From positions 36,225,160 through 36,289,159 of the forward strand of contig OZ024911.1 in NCBI GenBank assembly GCA_964017125.1: a stretch of DNA of 64,000 nucleotides. Direction: 5' to 3'. The notes under the pieces were generated by a model. That model was not told where the DNA came from, ran no database searches, and worked only from the letters and a program-made list of their open reading frames with translations. This DNA comes from Flabesymbios commensalis. Lineage: Eukaryota > Annelida > Polychaeta > Terebellida > Flabelligeridae. Shown here piece after piece: positions 33,540 to 45,060 of this stretch (positions are counted from its first letter, which is position 1; the number at the start of each line of letters is the position of its first letter). The translations under genes and the position numbers were made by a program.

Positions 33540-34177
33540 AGAATTAGTGCTGTTTTTGATGCCGCCAGCAATGGTATCAGATTCTCAAGTTAGACACATT
33601 GGAAGTTGTAATTCGTATGTGTTCTTACGATTTTTTATCAATATTTATAAAAATCCGGGGAAACCACAAGCATCTTATGTGTACACCTGAAGGATTGGTT
33701 AGATGTAAGCACATCATTGGGCCATATGTTGATGCCGTCGGCCTAGCGTTGGGCAGACAATCAGTGTTACAGGTTACCCATGTCCGCACTTTAAGACAAC
33801 AATTAAGGGCGGTGTTTATGTGGTTAGTCATAGACGGTGCGTATTTTGGGCAAAATGTGTTCATGTGTTGTATAATGCACTCACTCTTGTTTACATGGCA
33901 GCATACAATTTGTATTAAAACTAGTTTAGACGTTTTCAGTGCTTTTAAATTCGTTTTCGGCTTGTTTGTATTTTTAGCGAAGAAAAGTAGGCTAAGTAAC
34001 TTCGTATAAATAAGTTTTCAAAAATTGACATGTCAACATAAGCAGTCGCTTTAAATGATAGAGTAGATCAATTAGAGACATGTCATTAATATGTAATGAT
34101 ACAAGAATCAAAGTTCAAATTGAAACAGTAGATTATATCAATTAGAGACTTCTATAAATATTCACTGGTTAATCCTG
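33540..34177. other. No supported gene
   Basis: A 136-codon plus-strand frame at 33599-34009 lacks domains or splice context and is judged chance. Confidence 0.35.
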
Positions 34178-34429
34178 TTAGGCTGCCTTTCCATTGACGC
34201 GTTTGGGTGCGCGACGCGTTGCGCTGCGACGGCCGCGCGGCAGAATTTAAAATCGATCTAATACAATCACAATGTGACCTTTCCATGGACGCGATTGGCC
34301 GCGCGGCCAGTTCGCCGCGCGGCCAGCAATCGTACATGTAGCGATTTCTGCGTTTATCCACCGCGTGTTCATCTCCCCATTTGTCAATTTATATTATTTC
34401 TGGTTGTTTTCCGTCATGTCTGGCAGCCC

Positions 34430-34741
34430 TAATAAAAGTAATCGGGCTTTAGGCCACCTTTGTGCACATATAGGCTAAACTGGGCCAGGAGAACCTCCTG
34501 AGGATGGTGAGATGATTGAGATGACACTGCCCTCCAGACACAGGATTCGAAATTCGAGCCCTGGCGGTATGAGGCCGAGCACGCTACCTCTCGGTCACGG
34601 AGGCTCCCCACAATACTGACTTTCACACGTGGATGGGGAAGAAACATTTTTGTTTTTTTCAAACCGCCGAGACCGGGAACCGAACCCCGAACTCTGGCGT
34701 GAAAGACGGCGGTGCTTACCACTACCCTAGGGCCCCCGCCC
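34430..34741 (-). mobile_element. Dimeric tRNA-derived SINE, copy 3
   Basis: Target duplication GTCTGGCAGCCC (34418-34429 and 34742-34753). On the minus strand it has both tRNA-like units (GGCGGGGGCCCTAGGGTAGT; CCGTGACCGAGAGG) and ends AAAGCCCGAT before a short tail. Confidence 0.85.
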
Positions 34742-34749
34742 GTCTGGCA

Positions 34750-34825
34750 GCCCATCAAACACGAGACGTTGAACCAATGCTGATTCAACGCTGGAGTATC
34801 GTCTGCGATGCTGGCCGAGCATGAA
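34750..34825. mobile_element. Family Q palindromic MITE
   Basis: CCCATCAAACACGAGACGTTG, a GTATCGTCTGCGATGCTGG centre. The right end is worn. Confidence 0.5.
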
Positions 34826-34892
34826 TTTTTATTAAAAATTTGCTCTCTGCAACGTCTCATATTTGCTAGGTTGCTGTGACACTGAACGCTAG

Positions 34893-34998
34893 CCCAGTAG
34901 GTCTCTATAACATTTATACAATGTTGGCGCAACGTCGAAGACGTTGGGCCGACGTTGCATACATGTTAAGCCTAAACAATTTTATTATGTTTACTGGG
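34893..34998. mobile_element. Family P palindromic MITE
   Basis: CCCAGTAGGTCTCTATAAC, a CAACGTCGAAGACGTTGGGC centre and TATGTTTACTGGG end. Confidence 0.65.
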
Positions 34999-35639
34999 AG
35001 AGTACAGTGATATATATAATTACATTATTCATCATAATGTAGGTCTTATCACAAAACATGCACACCTAGTCTTGATCTCCCTCTCTATATTCTAGTTATA
35101 AGCCACACTAAATTTTAATACGTGCGGTATTTAAAGGGTGCGCTTAATGAATGTCTGAAGCATTAGAAAGACCTATTTCGGCATGTAAATGTTGGCCTAC
35201 GTTTATTGTAGAATGACCCGTTATAACTGCATTGCGCGAAAATTGGACTTCATGGATAGGCCTACAAGTACCAGGGACAGTCTGGAACAATGTCACCACA
35301 TCTCCTGCGCGTTCTTGCGCGTTTGTACGCGTTTCGACGCGCCAATGGAAAGGTGGCTGCCGCGCGGCGGAACGCGCGCGTTCGCCCGCGCGGCCATTTA
35401 ATCGCGTCAATGGGAAGGCAGCCTTAACTAACTGTCAATTATTTTTTTACCATTTTTTTTGTTTTAGGGTTTCACTCTGTTGCAACAACGCTTACATGAA
35501 CAGAAACTTGAAGTGAAGCCCTGTTTATTTGGAGCTGTTTAATTGCATGCTTACTTTTAATAAACAATCCCCTCCCCCCATATTTTATGTATGTTTTTGT
35601 ACGATAAATAAATACATCATAGCCTGGCGATATGGCATA

Positions 35640-35960
35640 CACAGGACGCATGCTCTTTCGGATTTGTATTGAGCCAACGTTGCAGATGATGAACCATCAT
35701 TGATCCGACATTCCATCAATCAATCAATAAAACTTCCATGGCGCCTATATCATCAGCGGACCGAGCTCAGAGGCGCACAAATCCTTAGCATGATCATGTG
35801 TTAAAATCAAGGCCAAAGCAGGTTCGCCAACAGCGAGCCGGGCTGCTAAGGGGCTAGGGTGAGAAAGCCGGGTCATTGCTTTGATATATGTCGTGTTTGC
35901 CTGAGCTAGAATTCAAGAAGGCTAAACCTGTGGCGCTTAACCCTGGTTGGCGCTTAACCC
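35640..35960 (-). mobile_element. Half family Q MITE and a possible LINE/SINE 3' end
   Basis: GAGCCAACGTTGCAGATGATG (35672-35692) is a family Q half. It is followed by CATCAATCAATCAATAAAAC, which on the minus strand reads as a short (TTGA)n tail behind CCGAGCTCAGAGGCGC-type sequence. This suggests a retroelement 3' end, but no protein evidence exists. Confidence 0.35.
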
Positions 35961-35964
35961 ACAC

Positions 35965-36060
35965 ACAGAAAACGGTAGACACTACACAATGGTGTTTTGG
36001 TGATGGGCCAGCGCCACATAAGCTGGCCCGGCATTGATTATGCGTTGGGTCGATTTTTCT
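35965..36060. mobile_element. Family Q palindromic MITE
   Basis: ATGGTGTTTTGGTGATGGGC, CAGCGCCACATAAGCTGGCCC and GCATTGATTATGCGTTGG. Confidence 0.5.
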
Positions 36061-36396
36061 GTTTCACTTTGTAACTTTCGTGTTGTCAATTTGTGCACGA
36101 TACATTCAATGGGTCGGTGCTGATTGTCACACTGATGTTGAACCATCCCCTGTTCAATGATTATATATTTGTAGAGTAGACATGTCTTACAAAGTATTTT
36201 AATGATAATACATGCTATGTGTGTTGTTTAGTTGACGATTTTTTGCACTACTACAACACACTGTGTCTAAAATAACACTTGTATGTTGATGCATTATATA
36301 CAATATAATATGGCATCTTCCCCCAAGTGATGTGCTAGACGTGAGTGGCTATGAGCATCCATGTGACATTTCATTAGCTTAGTGTACTTTGTCATT

Positions 36397-37733
36397 ATAT
36401 GGGTAAAACCAAAAATTGGGGTAACTTTGTAGCATCAAAAATGGCAGTGAGGTGACCATCAAAGAGGAGGAAAACTACTTTATAGGTTTGGTGCACTGAT
36501 CCCAATAGAGCATGAAAAAGCCACTGGCTGCGCTAGAAATTTTTTTTTTGCTTTAAAAAATCATTTTAAAAAAGTTGCAGCATTCCACTTACTACTCCGT
36601 TACTAAATCCAAACCATTTAAAAAATTCTGTTACTTTGTTTAGCTTGACATCACACTTTTAAACGTGATATCCTTATTGAAGCATAATACTAAACAATCG
36701 TACATCAAAACTTCTAAAAATTTAAAAAAAAATTGATGGGATGAACAAAAATCTTTATTTCAACTCCGTTACCAAGCCAAAAAATACTCAACTCCGTTAC
36801 CAAATGTTTGGCTCGACATAAATATAAACTGTATATTTTCTTATCATAACATCGATCACAAATGGGTGCTCTATTATATGGGGACAACGAGCCATGTTTT
36901 AAAAGACTATATCATCAATCATTATGACTGTAAAACCCATAAAATTTGACAATTCACCACTCCGTTCCCTTTTCTTGGTAACGGAGTAGAGTGGAACGGA
37001 GTAGTAAAATTAAAAGTATTCTAGGGATTAATGAAAAGATCTGGGCAATAATTCAAAAATATATCATACGGGTGGAAATAGTCCCCATAGCAACTGTTGT
37101 AGGCATACAATCATAAAACCCAACTCGTTTTTATACCCACAAGGCTAGGAACGGAGTAGTAAAAACAAAAGTATATTTTCTAACTTTTTGGTAATACCTG
37201 TTTCGAATAACTTGTCACTCAACAATATTAATTCTTTCAAGGTGAAAAACTCGTATAAGGCCCTTTAGTGTGTCAAACTACACTTGATATAATTTTAGTT
37301 CATGATTATTCACTTGATGGGGCATGCTACAATAATGGTAACGGAGTAGAGTGCAAATGTGGGGACATGTATATTCATCAAAAGTATTTATATCGATATC
37401 AATTTTAAGTCGAATTTTGATCATTGATTAGTTAAAGTGAACAATGTCTAGCCATGAAATGTAATTGTTAGAATTATATTGTGATTTTGTATCCTACAGT
37501 GAAGTTTTCAATAGTGGAATTTTCTCTGGGGACATGCCATTTTCCACGTTTCCATGACATAGAGCTCTTATAAAACCATATATATATATATATTTTTTTA
37601 CAAATAATCTAAACATTATTAAGTAGTAATGCCTAAACGTGAAGTTGCACCATTTATTTTTAATATTATTATATTTAAATCAAAATGCGGACCTTTTAAG
37701 TAAAATTACCCCAATTTTTGGTTTTACCCATAT
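36397..37733. mobile_element. 1.3-kb element with perfect ~30-bp TIRs
   Basis: TATATGGGTAAAACCAAAAA and the rest of a perfect inverted match spanning 36395-36424 and 37706-37735. TA can serve as the target duplication just outside TGGGTAAAACC. The interior repeats ACTCCGTTAC and GAACGGAGTAGTAAAA many times in both orientations. No transposase frame. Confidence 0.7.
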
Positions 37734-37744
37734 AATAACAAAAG

Positions 37745-38640
37745 GTATAAGATGCACAATAAAATAGGCTATGCTGCTGCTTTGATCAAACAATACTTAA
37801 CATTCTAACAAAAAAACATATATTCTGTATAATAGATGTGAGTGAGATAAAGTTATTTACAATTGCTGTTTTTGTACAAGTTACATTCCAGGTTTCAAAC
37901 ATGTAACATCAATCAACAAGATTTGAAAATCGTTCATCTTCATTTCATCAAATATGAAGTTGTAAATCAAATCCGCGAGATGCAAGAAAAACTTTTAGTG
38001 TGTAAACATTACAATTAAATAACTTGTCGATTAAAGGGTTAAAGTAGTTTTGGACGGATTGTCGATAATAGCCTTCTGATCTGATGTTTTGTAGCATAAT
38101 GAAGCTGATGTTGACGATATAACCATTTTACATTAAAAGTATTCACAATTTATATGTTTTTGTGCATGTCATTGTCATTGTTTATCGCTCAACTGCTATA
38201 TATGTAATTAATTCAATCAAGTAGTTTTGGATGGATTAATATGATGTTTTGTCGAATAACAAGGATAATTTTGATTGCATAATCGATTAAACCAATGTAT
38301 TCCATTTTAGATATAAGTGAATTAATTGACACTGTTCATAATATTTCAAAGCGAATAAGATTACATTATACATTTTAGATGCCTTTGTTTGTTACACTTC
38401 AAAGTTATAATAAATTAAAGAAGAAAACTAAGATATTATATCAATTAATGGTGAGCACCATCCATCACGATGCACCAATATGAACAGTAATCCGTTTTAT
38501 AATTATTTGATGCATATCACAGGCGCTTTTAGTTGTATCTACAATGATATGCTGGCAATGAGACATCATATTTTCGAAAAGTTTAAGGGGTTGTAGACTT
38601 AGCGACATTGAAATTGGATACAGGACGCACTTCTTCAGCA
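37745..38640. other. No gene; a worn direct repeat
   Basis: AGTAGTTTTGGACGGATT (about 38043) and AGTAGTTTTGGATGGATT (about 38220) start two diverged segments of about 175 bp that share ATGATGTTTTGT and a TAACCA/AAACCA end. Confidence 0.35.
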
Positions 38641-38674
38641 CTGTTTTCCTATCAATATTATTGTTGTCGATTGT

Positions 38675-38925
38675 TGGTCGTTTCGCTTTACTGATTCAAA
38701 ATATTTGTTTCTCACCGACCCCATCCCTGGATCAGAACGTTGATAATGCCGAGCATAGCCGGGTTGGCATGAATCGTTGCAATCCACCTACTTTAAATTA
38801 GGTGCATCGTAATTCGCAGAGTAAATATTATGGGTCCACCCGCATTCAAAGCATGGTCAAAGTCTACAGGAGTGGGGTCCGCTGCAATGTAATATTAGGT
38901 AAATGGTTCAGTGAAGCAAAACGAC
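38675..38925. mobile_element. MITE family T
   Basis: Inverted ends GGTCGTTTCGCTTTACTGA and TCAGTGAAGCAAAACGACC. It contains TCAAAATATTTG and GGAGTGGGGTCC, shared with 22160-22300. Confidence 0.5.
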
Positions 38926-38939
38926 CCAGTTGCGTTAAA

Positions 38940-39815
38940 CCATATTTGGCACCTTGTTATTTTGCAATGCTTTACATTTTCAATACCAGTCACACTAAGT
39001 TACCTTTTGTTCGTCGTAACACAAGGTGCCAATTGTATATAGCAGATGATAATGTCAGTGTAACAAGGTGCTAACTGCAACGTCTCTCTCAGAAGGCTGT
39101 TTCCCTTAATCGTAGCACAAGATGCCAACTGCATGTAGCAGGGGACACTTTCAGTACAACAAGGTGCTAACTGGAATTACTCCGGTCAAAGATCGGTTTT
39201 AGTTAGTCGTAACACAAGGTGTGAACTGCATTTGACACTTGTCGTGTATGCTCAAAACAACAAGGTGCTAATCAAACTACACCCTTCTTGCTCTAAGATT
39301 TAAATGTACCTATGATTGCATCATTTCATGACACAAGGTACCAAGTCAATTTACCACCTTTTAAAGTTCTTTATCTCTAGAATTTATGTACAATATTAAT
39401 GAATTGTCCCTTTGTTATCCTATGATTTACATGCGACAATGATGTACCACCGCTTGATAAAAGAGGTCAAATTGATTTAACACCTTTCGAAACTGCCTTT
39501 TCTGTGATTTTGTCAACAAGAACAACGTGTTAGCTCGTAATAGTACGTTGTGTCATACCGTAAAATAGAAATACAAGGTGACAACTAAAATATGTCAAAA
39601 TATGCAATATTTAAATAAAAATAAAAAACATTTTTTTTTTCCTACAATTACAAATACAAGCTTTGTAAAATTTGGATTCTCTGCGTTCCAAATAAATCTT
39701 TAAAATATACATAAACATACTCTCTGAAAGAAACTGGATTTATTCAAAAGTTTGTTTTTAGAGTTCAGTGGAGTTAGCACCTTGTGTCATCCACACGACG
39801 ATATATGCACAATCA
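38940..39815 (-). repeat. Repeat with ACAAGGTGCTAAC motifs, copy 2, with ~97-bp tandem core
   Basis: The end at 39770-39812 (GAGTTAGCACCTTGTGTCAT, CCACACGACGATATATG) is the inverted match of the start of 28956-29560. Between 39014 and about 39300, three units of about 97 bp occur: CGTAACACAAGGTGCCAA, then about 45 bp later AACAAGGTGCTAACTG. It is more complete than copy 1. Confidence 0.6.
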
Positions 39816-40382
39816 ATTCCTAATAACTAATTTAACACATACCCTTATAGTTCCGTGTCGGTGCTAAGTTTAATAGCCAATTATGAACCATTTTCTGCAA
39901 ATTTTACAGAAGATAACTGTCAATATCCTCCATCTTGTAACGAAATCTCGGGCCTGTCTGTACACTACCGTGATTTGACCTGATGACTGTACAGTGTCGA
40001 TTTATTAAGAGTAATATGGAGGAAAATAAACCAATGATAGTTTGATTTTTTTTCAAGAATTTAATATATTAAGTCCATCTCCAATTTCGATACTGTTACT
40101 AATTAATTTAAGTAGCAAATTAATTTTTAATAATGATAATGTTGAATATATTATATGGGTGTTTTTATTATATATATGTAATTTAAACTCTGCACTGTTA
40201 ATTTTATGATACATAATGTGCACCCGCATATACACTTCACTGATTCCACCATTGTCGTACGAATGGCTGGTCTTTGGAATAAATCATCCGTATTATTAAT
40301 GGCTCATCGCTTATTCATTCCAGTTTATTTCGTTTAACTCGTCCAATAGAATTTTGAATCAAAATTACATATTTTTTTCCAG

Positions 40383-40508
40383 TGGTGTATACATATGTTT
40401 GGCCGGTTATGTTTACCACCAATATCATCTCAGTCTTTGGGTAAACATTTCGGACTAGGCCCCTGTATGTCATTTGTTAGCGGTCGTGCTTGGGGGCTGC
40501 ATGAAAAG
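40383..40508 (+). CDS. Possible exon, unidentified
   Basis: A pyrimidine-rich acceptor (TTTTTTTCCAG ending at 40382) and a donor (GAAAAG|GTAATT) enclose 126 nt, fully open for 42 codons in phase 0 (ending RAWGLHEK). No family was recognised. The next open stretch (40793-41173) is not in matching phase from its nearest acceptor-like site. It may be chance or an exon of a gene that continues elsewhere. Confidence 0.2.
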
Positions 40509-40792
40509 GTAATTATTTTATTTGGTTAGTTTAGCTATAAAAATAGTAATTGACGTGCCATTTTAATTTATGAAATGCTGTACAATTATACCTTCAATTG
40601 TACCTGTATCTCGTACCATCTGCTTGTTTTTGCTAGGTTTTATGAAATGTCTAAACAACATTTTCCTGTAATATGTTTTTTTATGTAATAATAGTATGTA
40701 CATTACAAGGTGGTCAATCTTAATGGAGATTTCCTGCCTTTCACATTTTCATTATTAATTCATCATGTTTGTAATGTTTATGATCCTGACAA

Positions 40793-41173
40793 ATGCTTAA
40801 CAGTTTAACATGCGGTTGGGAATTTGACTTTTTATCAAGAAAATATAACTGTACAACAATGGATTCCAGAATCCTAAGAACAAGCATCACACCAGCTGTT
40901 GCATTGATCGGGACATTTTCAATGCAACTACATCCCGACAAATCAAATAGATATGTATGTCACTGTCAGCCATGTTGCAATCCCTTAAGACAAATTGCCA
41001 CAGCCAGAGCGTAATTTAATTTAGCTCGTGAAAAGTTTCGCTCTTGTATGAAAAAGAGTGAAGACGTAGTCTTTTTACAAACATTTACAGATGTTGAGAG
41101 CGTGGATATACCTCTGGATTGTACTTCATCGCCTGCATGCCGTGTTAAGAGACCAGTGGCTTCTCCTAGATAA
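40793..41173 (+). pseudogene. Unidentified open region with one in-frame stop
   Basis: A single reading frame stays open for about 127 codons except one TAA at 41012-41014. The product has several cysteines (VCHCQPCCNP) and ends CTSSPACRVKRPVASPR. Complexity and length suggest a degraded coding fragment, either a host exon copy or a transposon piece. There is no match I can name. Confidence 0.25.
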
Positions 41174-44100
41174 TACAACACATTTAAACGGCTGAAGATG
41201 ACTAGTGACGTCGATGTAGAATCACCTGTGCCACGTTGTGAAAATCGTAAACAACAGCCTCAGTGCACACCGCGTATGAGTTCCATCGTTCATACGACGT
41301 CAGAACGTCACACGTACGACAGATTTATCATCACGTCAGTCGTTGACATTATACGATTCACACTCGTGGCTATTTGGTGCACGAGGCTCCAGTGTTCCAC
41401 ATGGCTAGGTGACTGTCCAAATTAAATGAACGTCAGCACAAAGTTTAAACTAAACATGACTGTTATTATTAGTACGACTACCAATATCATTAATTTATCA
41501 AAGCACCCTTCTTATTCCGTCGATTATGTCATGCATTAATTACAGAAATTGTATATTCTTCAGATATATAGATTAGAGCGATCAATATATCTTCTAGGTT
41601 TCAATACGTCTACAAGCCTATCTAAAGCATGTATAATGATTGATAAGTATTTTTTACAGTTTGAAACAGCGCTCACTTCCTCCACATACCCTCCACACGT
41701 AACCATGACGCCAACGCACCCCAGCCGGTGTCCGCTATTTTGGATTCATTGAATTTGGCGTTCGTTAAATTTGGCGTGATATATCAGCATTGTCTTGATA
41801 CGCTATGTACACCCATATGGAAAATAGAACCAGATATACATTATTTAACAAACCAAAATAAAGTTAGATGGCTAATTTTTAGTTCCAATGTAACACGTCT
41901 ATTAGTTCGATAAATACTATATATCAAAAATTAAAAGTAGTACTACAAATCAAAAAAATAAATTAAATATATGTAATATATTTCTTAGCTTGGCACTCCG
42001 CCCCGATCTCCCCTATATCGTATACATTGAATGAAACCCTAGTGAAGGCCGTACTGCTATATACAGCGTAAATTGTTCATATCTGGGCTACCTTGGCATT
42101 ATCAGTGATGCAAATATAATATCGTATGCCTATAATGTAAATTAAACAATACTTTGAAACAAGTCGATCGATTTGTAGAATTCCTGCCAAATACGATTAC
42201 CAGGTAGTCTGAATGACTATGTTGCGAATCTCTTGGTGGTCAAAGGTCACTCTCGGATAATCACGCACGTCTATTTATAGGTACAAATATTGAACCCAGT
42301 AAAATCTAATTTCATGCCAGGAGAATGGATAATTAGCTATAAAATGCACTTTCTGCTGATTGGATTTTCTTAATAATGTGAGACGGTCTTCATAAAAGGT
42401 GGGTTTATCAACTGATATAAACAAATTGAAAATTAGTTGGAATGGTTCTGTGTAATATGAGCGCCACATCTCATGACCGCCCGTTTCTTAGATATTTCAG
42501 CTCATTACGTCCAAACTCCACACTGTGTGGCTGTGGAGTTTGTCCAAACTACCCCTACGCGGAGATGCAAGTCAGACATCAGTAACGGCTTATTGACTCT
42601 GTAAGCGCCGGTCTCGATTACATTCGGGTTTTAAATTTGTATTACCACAATAAATACCAGCTTTTGAACATGTTGCCGATTGAACCTGACATCAATCAAC
42701 AAGATTTTAAAAACGTTGAACTCCATTTTTGTCAAATCTGAATAATTTTCACTCACTTGAAGTTGTGGATCGCGTCAGTGAGTAAAACTTCCAATTCAAT
42801 AATTTGACGGTTATACATGTTAAAAAGTGAGCGGGGATTGATATTTGCCAATATGCACGACCGATTATGTATGTGATGGTCGAGTAGCCTTATGTCAATG
42901 CCTTACGGTACACACTTCAAATAAAATAGTAATTGGGAATTCAGTTGGGGATATAGTTTACGAAGTGGATTTTCTCTGGATTTCCTTTGAAGTTTTGTTT
43001 TGCAAAATGAGTTGTTCAGGGGTGCAGAAGGTAACGTGCACAATACTCTGGTACGAGGGGTTGTGGGTGATAATTAAGACATTTACGGTATATGTATTTG
43101 CACTTTAATATTTCAAATAAATGTGACGAATTATATTCCGTATAACGTATGTAATATTATATGCCATGAGATTTTATGAGGTACATTATTTATTTACATT
43201 GGTAAAATTGAAACGGCAATTTCTGGTTGAATGTGGCCCTCAAATCGTGTGTTAAAACACACTATTAAAGACTTCTAATTTACAATAAATAATTATAGCG
43301 TAATCACACAATGGTGCAACTAAACACGGAACTAAATAACTTCTGCTGGATGAAAAAGTATGTACCCCTTGAAAGCTTAATGGAAACGGCATCGAGAATA
43401 GTAAATATAAACCCGCCAATCCCGGATTCGCTGCAATCTAAGAAAACTTTTTTTTTGTAATTTGTTTAACAGTAATGGTCCGAGTGTAATTACGTTCGAC
43501 ACGTGCCGAAAATAGATTGATAAAATCTGTGGAAGATGGCGAGTCATTTTCTGTGGGTCTACATCTCGCTATCGATCAAGACACATACATATAGGCCCTA
43601 TGTCCCACCCACAGTTATTTATCTGGAGTTTTAATAAGGTGGACAAGCGATTGCATGTTAATAAATGTACATGTAAATGGTTCCGCTCATTTAGATATTT
43701 ATAATAGTTACTGATCAAAGTAATATTTTAAATTTATTTAATGTTTCTATTTTCGTATGGCAAGTCAATCCAAACTAATTGTTCATTGCTTGAATTTATG
43801 TAGTCACATATTTTTATTATTTCTTTTTTCTTTTATTAGTAGTATGTTTATTTACCTCCTTTCAAGGAGAGCATACATAAACAGAGTATACATTACATTT
43901 CAAAGGTGGGGTGTAGTACAAATATTGTACATAATATAATAATTGAGCTATTTCCAAACTAAGCGAAAACATACATGCTATAGATATCTTTTACATCTCA
44001 AAAAATACATAGAATATCCAATTAGCTTAAAGTTTACTGTACAGTGTTTATATGTTTGTTCTTTTTTATTTTGTATTTCTTCTTATTTTATTTTCCATAT

Positions 44101-44267
44101 ATTTGCATTATCAAACAGAGAACAGAAAAGAATATTTAACTTATTCAACAGACATATGATCATATGCTCTAGGTATACATTAGTTGTTCACTTAATCTAT
44201 AATGTGTCTGTACAATTTTTGTCCTTTTATATTTTGTATTCTTTTATATTTTATTTTCATATATTTT
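41174..44267. other. No gene; one worn family A MITE
   Basis: Non-coding, AT-rich. A family A remnant lies at about 42652-42815 (TTTTGAACATGTTG, TGACATCAATCAACAAGATT, CACTTGAAGTTGTGGATCGC, AATTTGACGGTTA). A small hairpin CAAACTCCAC/GTGGAGTTTG is at about 42511-42544. Open frames at 43757-44284 are low-complexity Phe/Tyr/Ile-rich and not credible. Confidence 0.45.
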
Positions 44268-45060
44268 TCAGTTTAATCCATTAAAATAGGCTGCGTACAT
44301 CTCAGCGATAAAATAAACAATCAATTTGTATATATCAGCCCATTCTTCAACAAATTCGCATTTGAGACCTGATAACAGGAAAACAGTTTTCTGTCTATTA
44401 GAGAACATTTTCAAACAGTCATTCATAGCTGCGGGCATACATCTATACACTGTAACCGCATACACTGCACTTAGCTCTGTACATTCAAATAAAACATGAC
44501 ACACATTTCCTAGATCTTGACTATTGAACAATTGGCATCTCTTCAAAGGCTCATATGTAGCCCTGTCCGGGCGCACAATTTTACCTTGACCTATCAGTTG
44601 TAACATTTTCATTATTTTCTTAGCCAGTGTCGGTGAATCATTTGAAACTTTTCACCACACACTAACATTCATATTTTACAGCACACCCATTATATAATTC
44701 TGAACTTCTATACATGCATCGTTAGGTATCCCACGTCATAGCTACTTCTTCAAGCACACGTTCATTTACAAACAGTTTCCATTTCACAATGACTCACCCA
44801 TTATATAATTCTGAACTTCTATACATGCATCGTTAGGTATCCCACGTCATAGCTACTTCTTCAAGCACACGTTCATTTACAAACAGTTTCCATTTCACAA
44901 TGACTCATGGTCATTAAAGCTCATAAACCTTTTGAAGTGAATCGTATCTTTTAAATCTAAACAAGGCGTTATAAACTGATCCACTGCTGTTTTTCTTTGA
45001 GACTATAGTTCTTGATTGTACATAAGCGATATAACTCGAGTCACTACTACTTGCCTAATT
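44268..45060 (-). mobile_element. LINE 3'-terminal coding fragment
   Basis: The minus-strand frame 44268-44612 (114 residues) reads LIGQGKIVRPDRATYEPLK, LFNSQDLGNVCHVLFECTEL, and FLLSGLKCEFVEEWADIYKL. The C-x2-H-x4-C spacing in VCHVLFEC is typical of the extreme C-terminus of several LINE ORF2 proteins. In-frame sequence continues upstream with SNDSPTLAKKI, and with EEVAMTWDT in another frame. It is a truncated relative of the kind of LINE at 17761-18660. It contains the exact 111-bp duplication at 44686-44907. Confidence 0.65.
44686..44907. repeat. Exact 111-bp tandem duplication
   Basis: CCCATTATATAATTCTGAAC... to ...ACAATGACTCA occurs twice head to tail with no visible difference. The unit boundary can slide by two bases (CA). 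111 is a multiple of three. Lies in the LINE fragment. Confidence 0.95.

Larger units (their letters stand above)
34181..35423. mobile_element. PIF/Harbinger-like non-autonomous element with nested insertions
   Basis: Ends GGCTGCCTTTCCATTGACGCG and CGCGTCAATGGGAAGGCAGCC are inverted repeats, flanked by TTA at 34178-34180 and 35424-35426, the 3-bp target typical of PIF/Harbinger. Subterminal regions are rich in GCGCGGCC and CGCGTTTCGACGCG. A SINE, a family Q and a family P MITE are nested inside. Open frames in the GC-rich ends are compositional. Confidence 0.65.

Noticed and set aside
33599-34009. 136-codon plus-strand frame
   Set aside because: No domain, splice context or plausible composition; probably chance in AT-rich DNA.
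43757-44284. Phe/Tyr/Ile-rich frames that look like membrane proteins
   Set aside because: Low-complexity AT-rich sequence gives hydrophobic codons; there is no start context or conservation signal.
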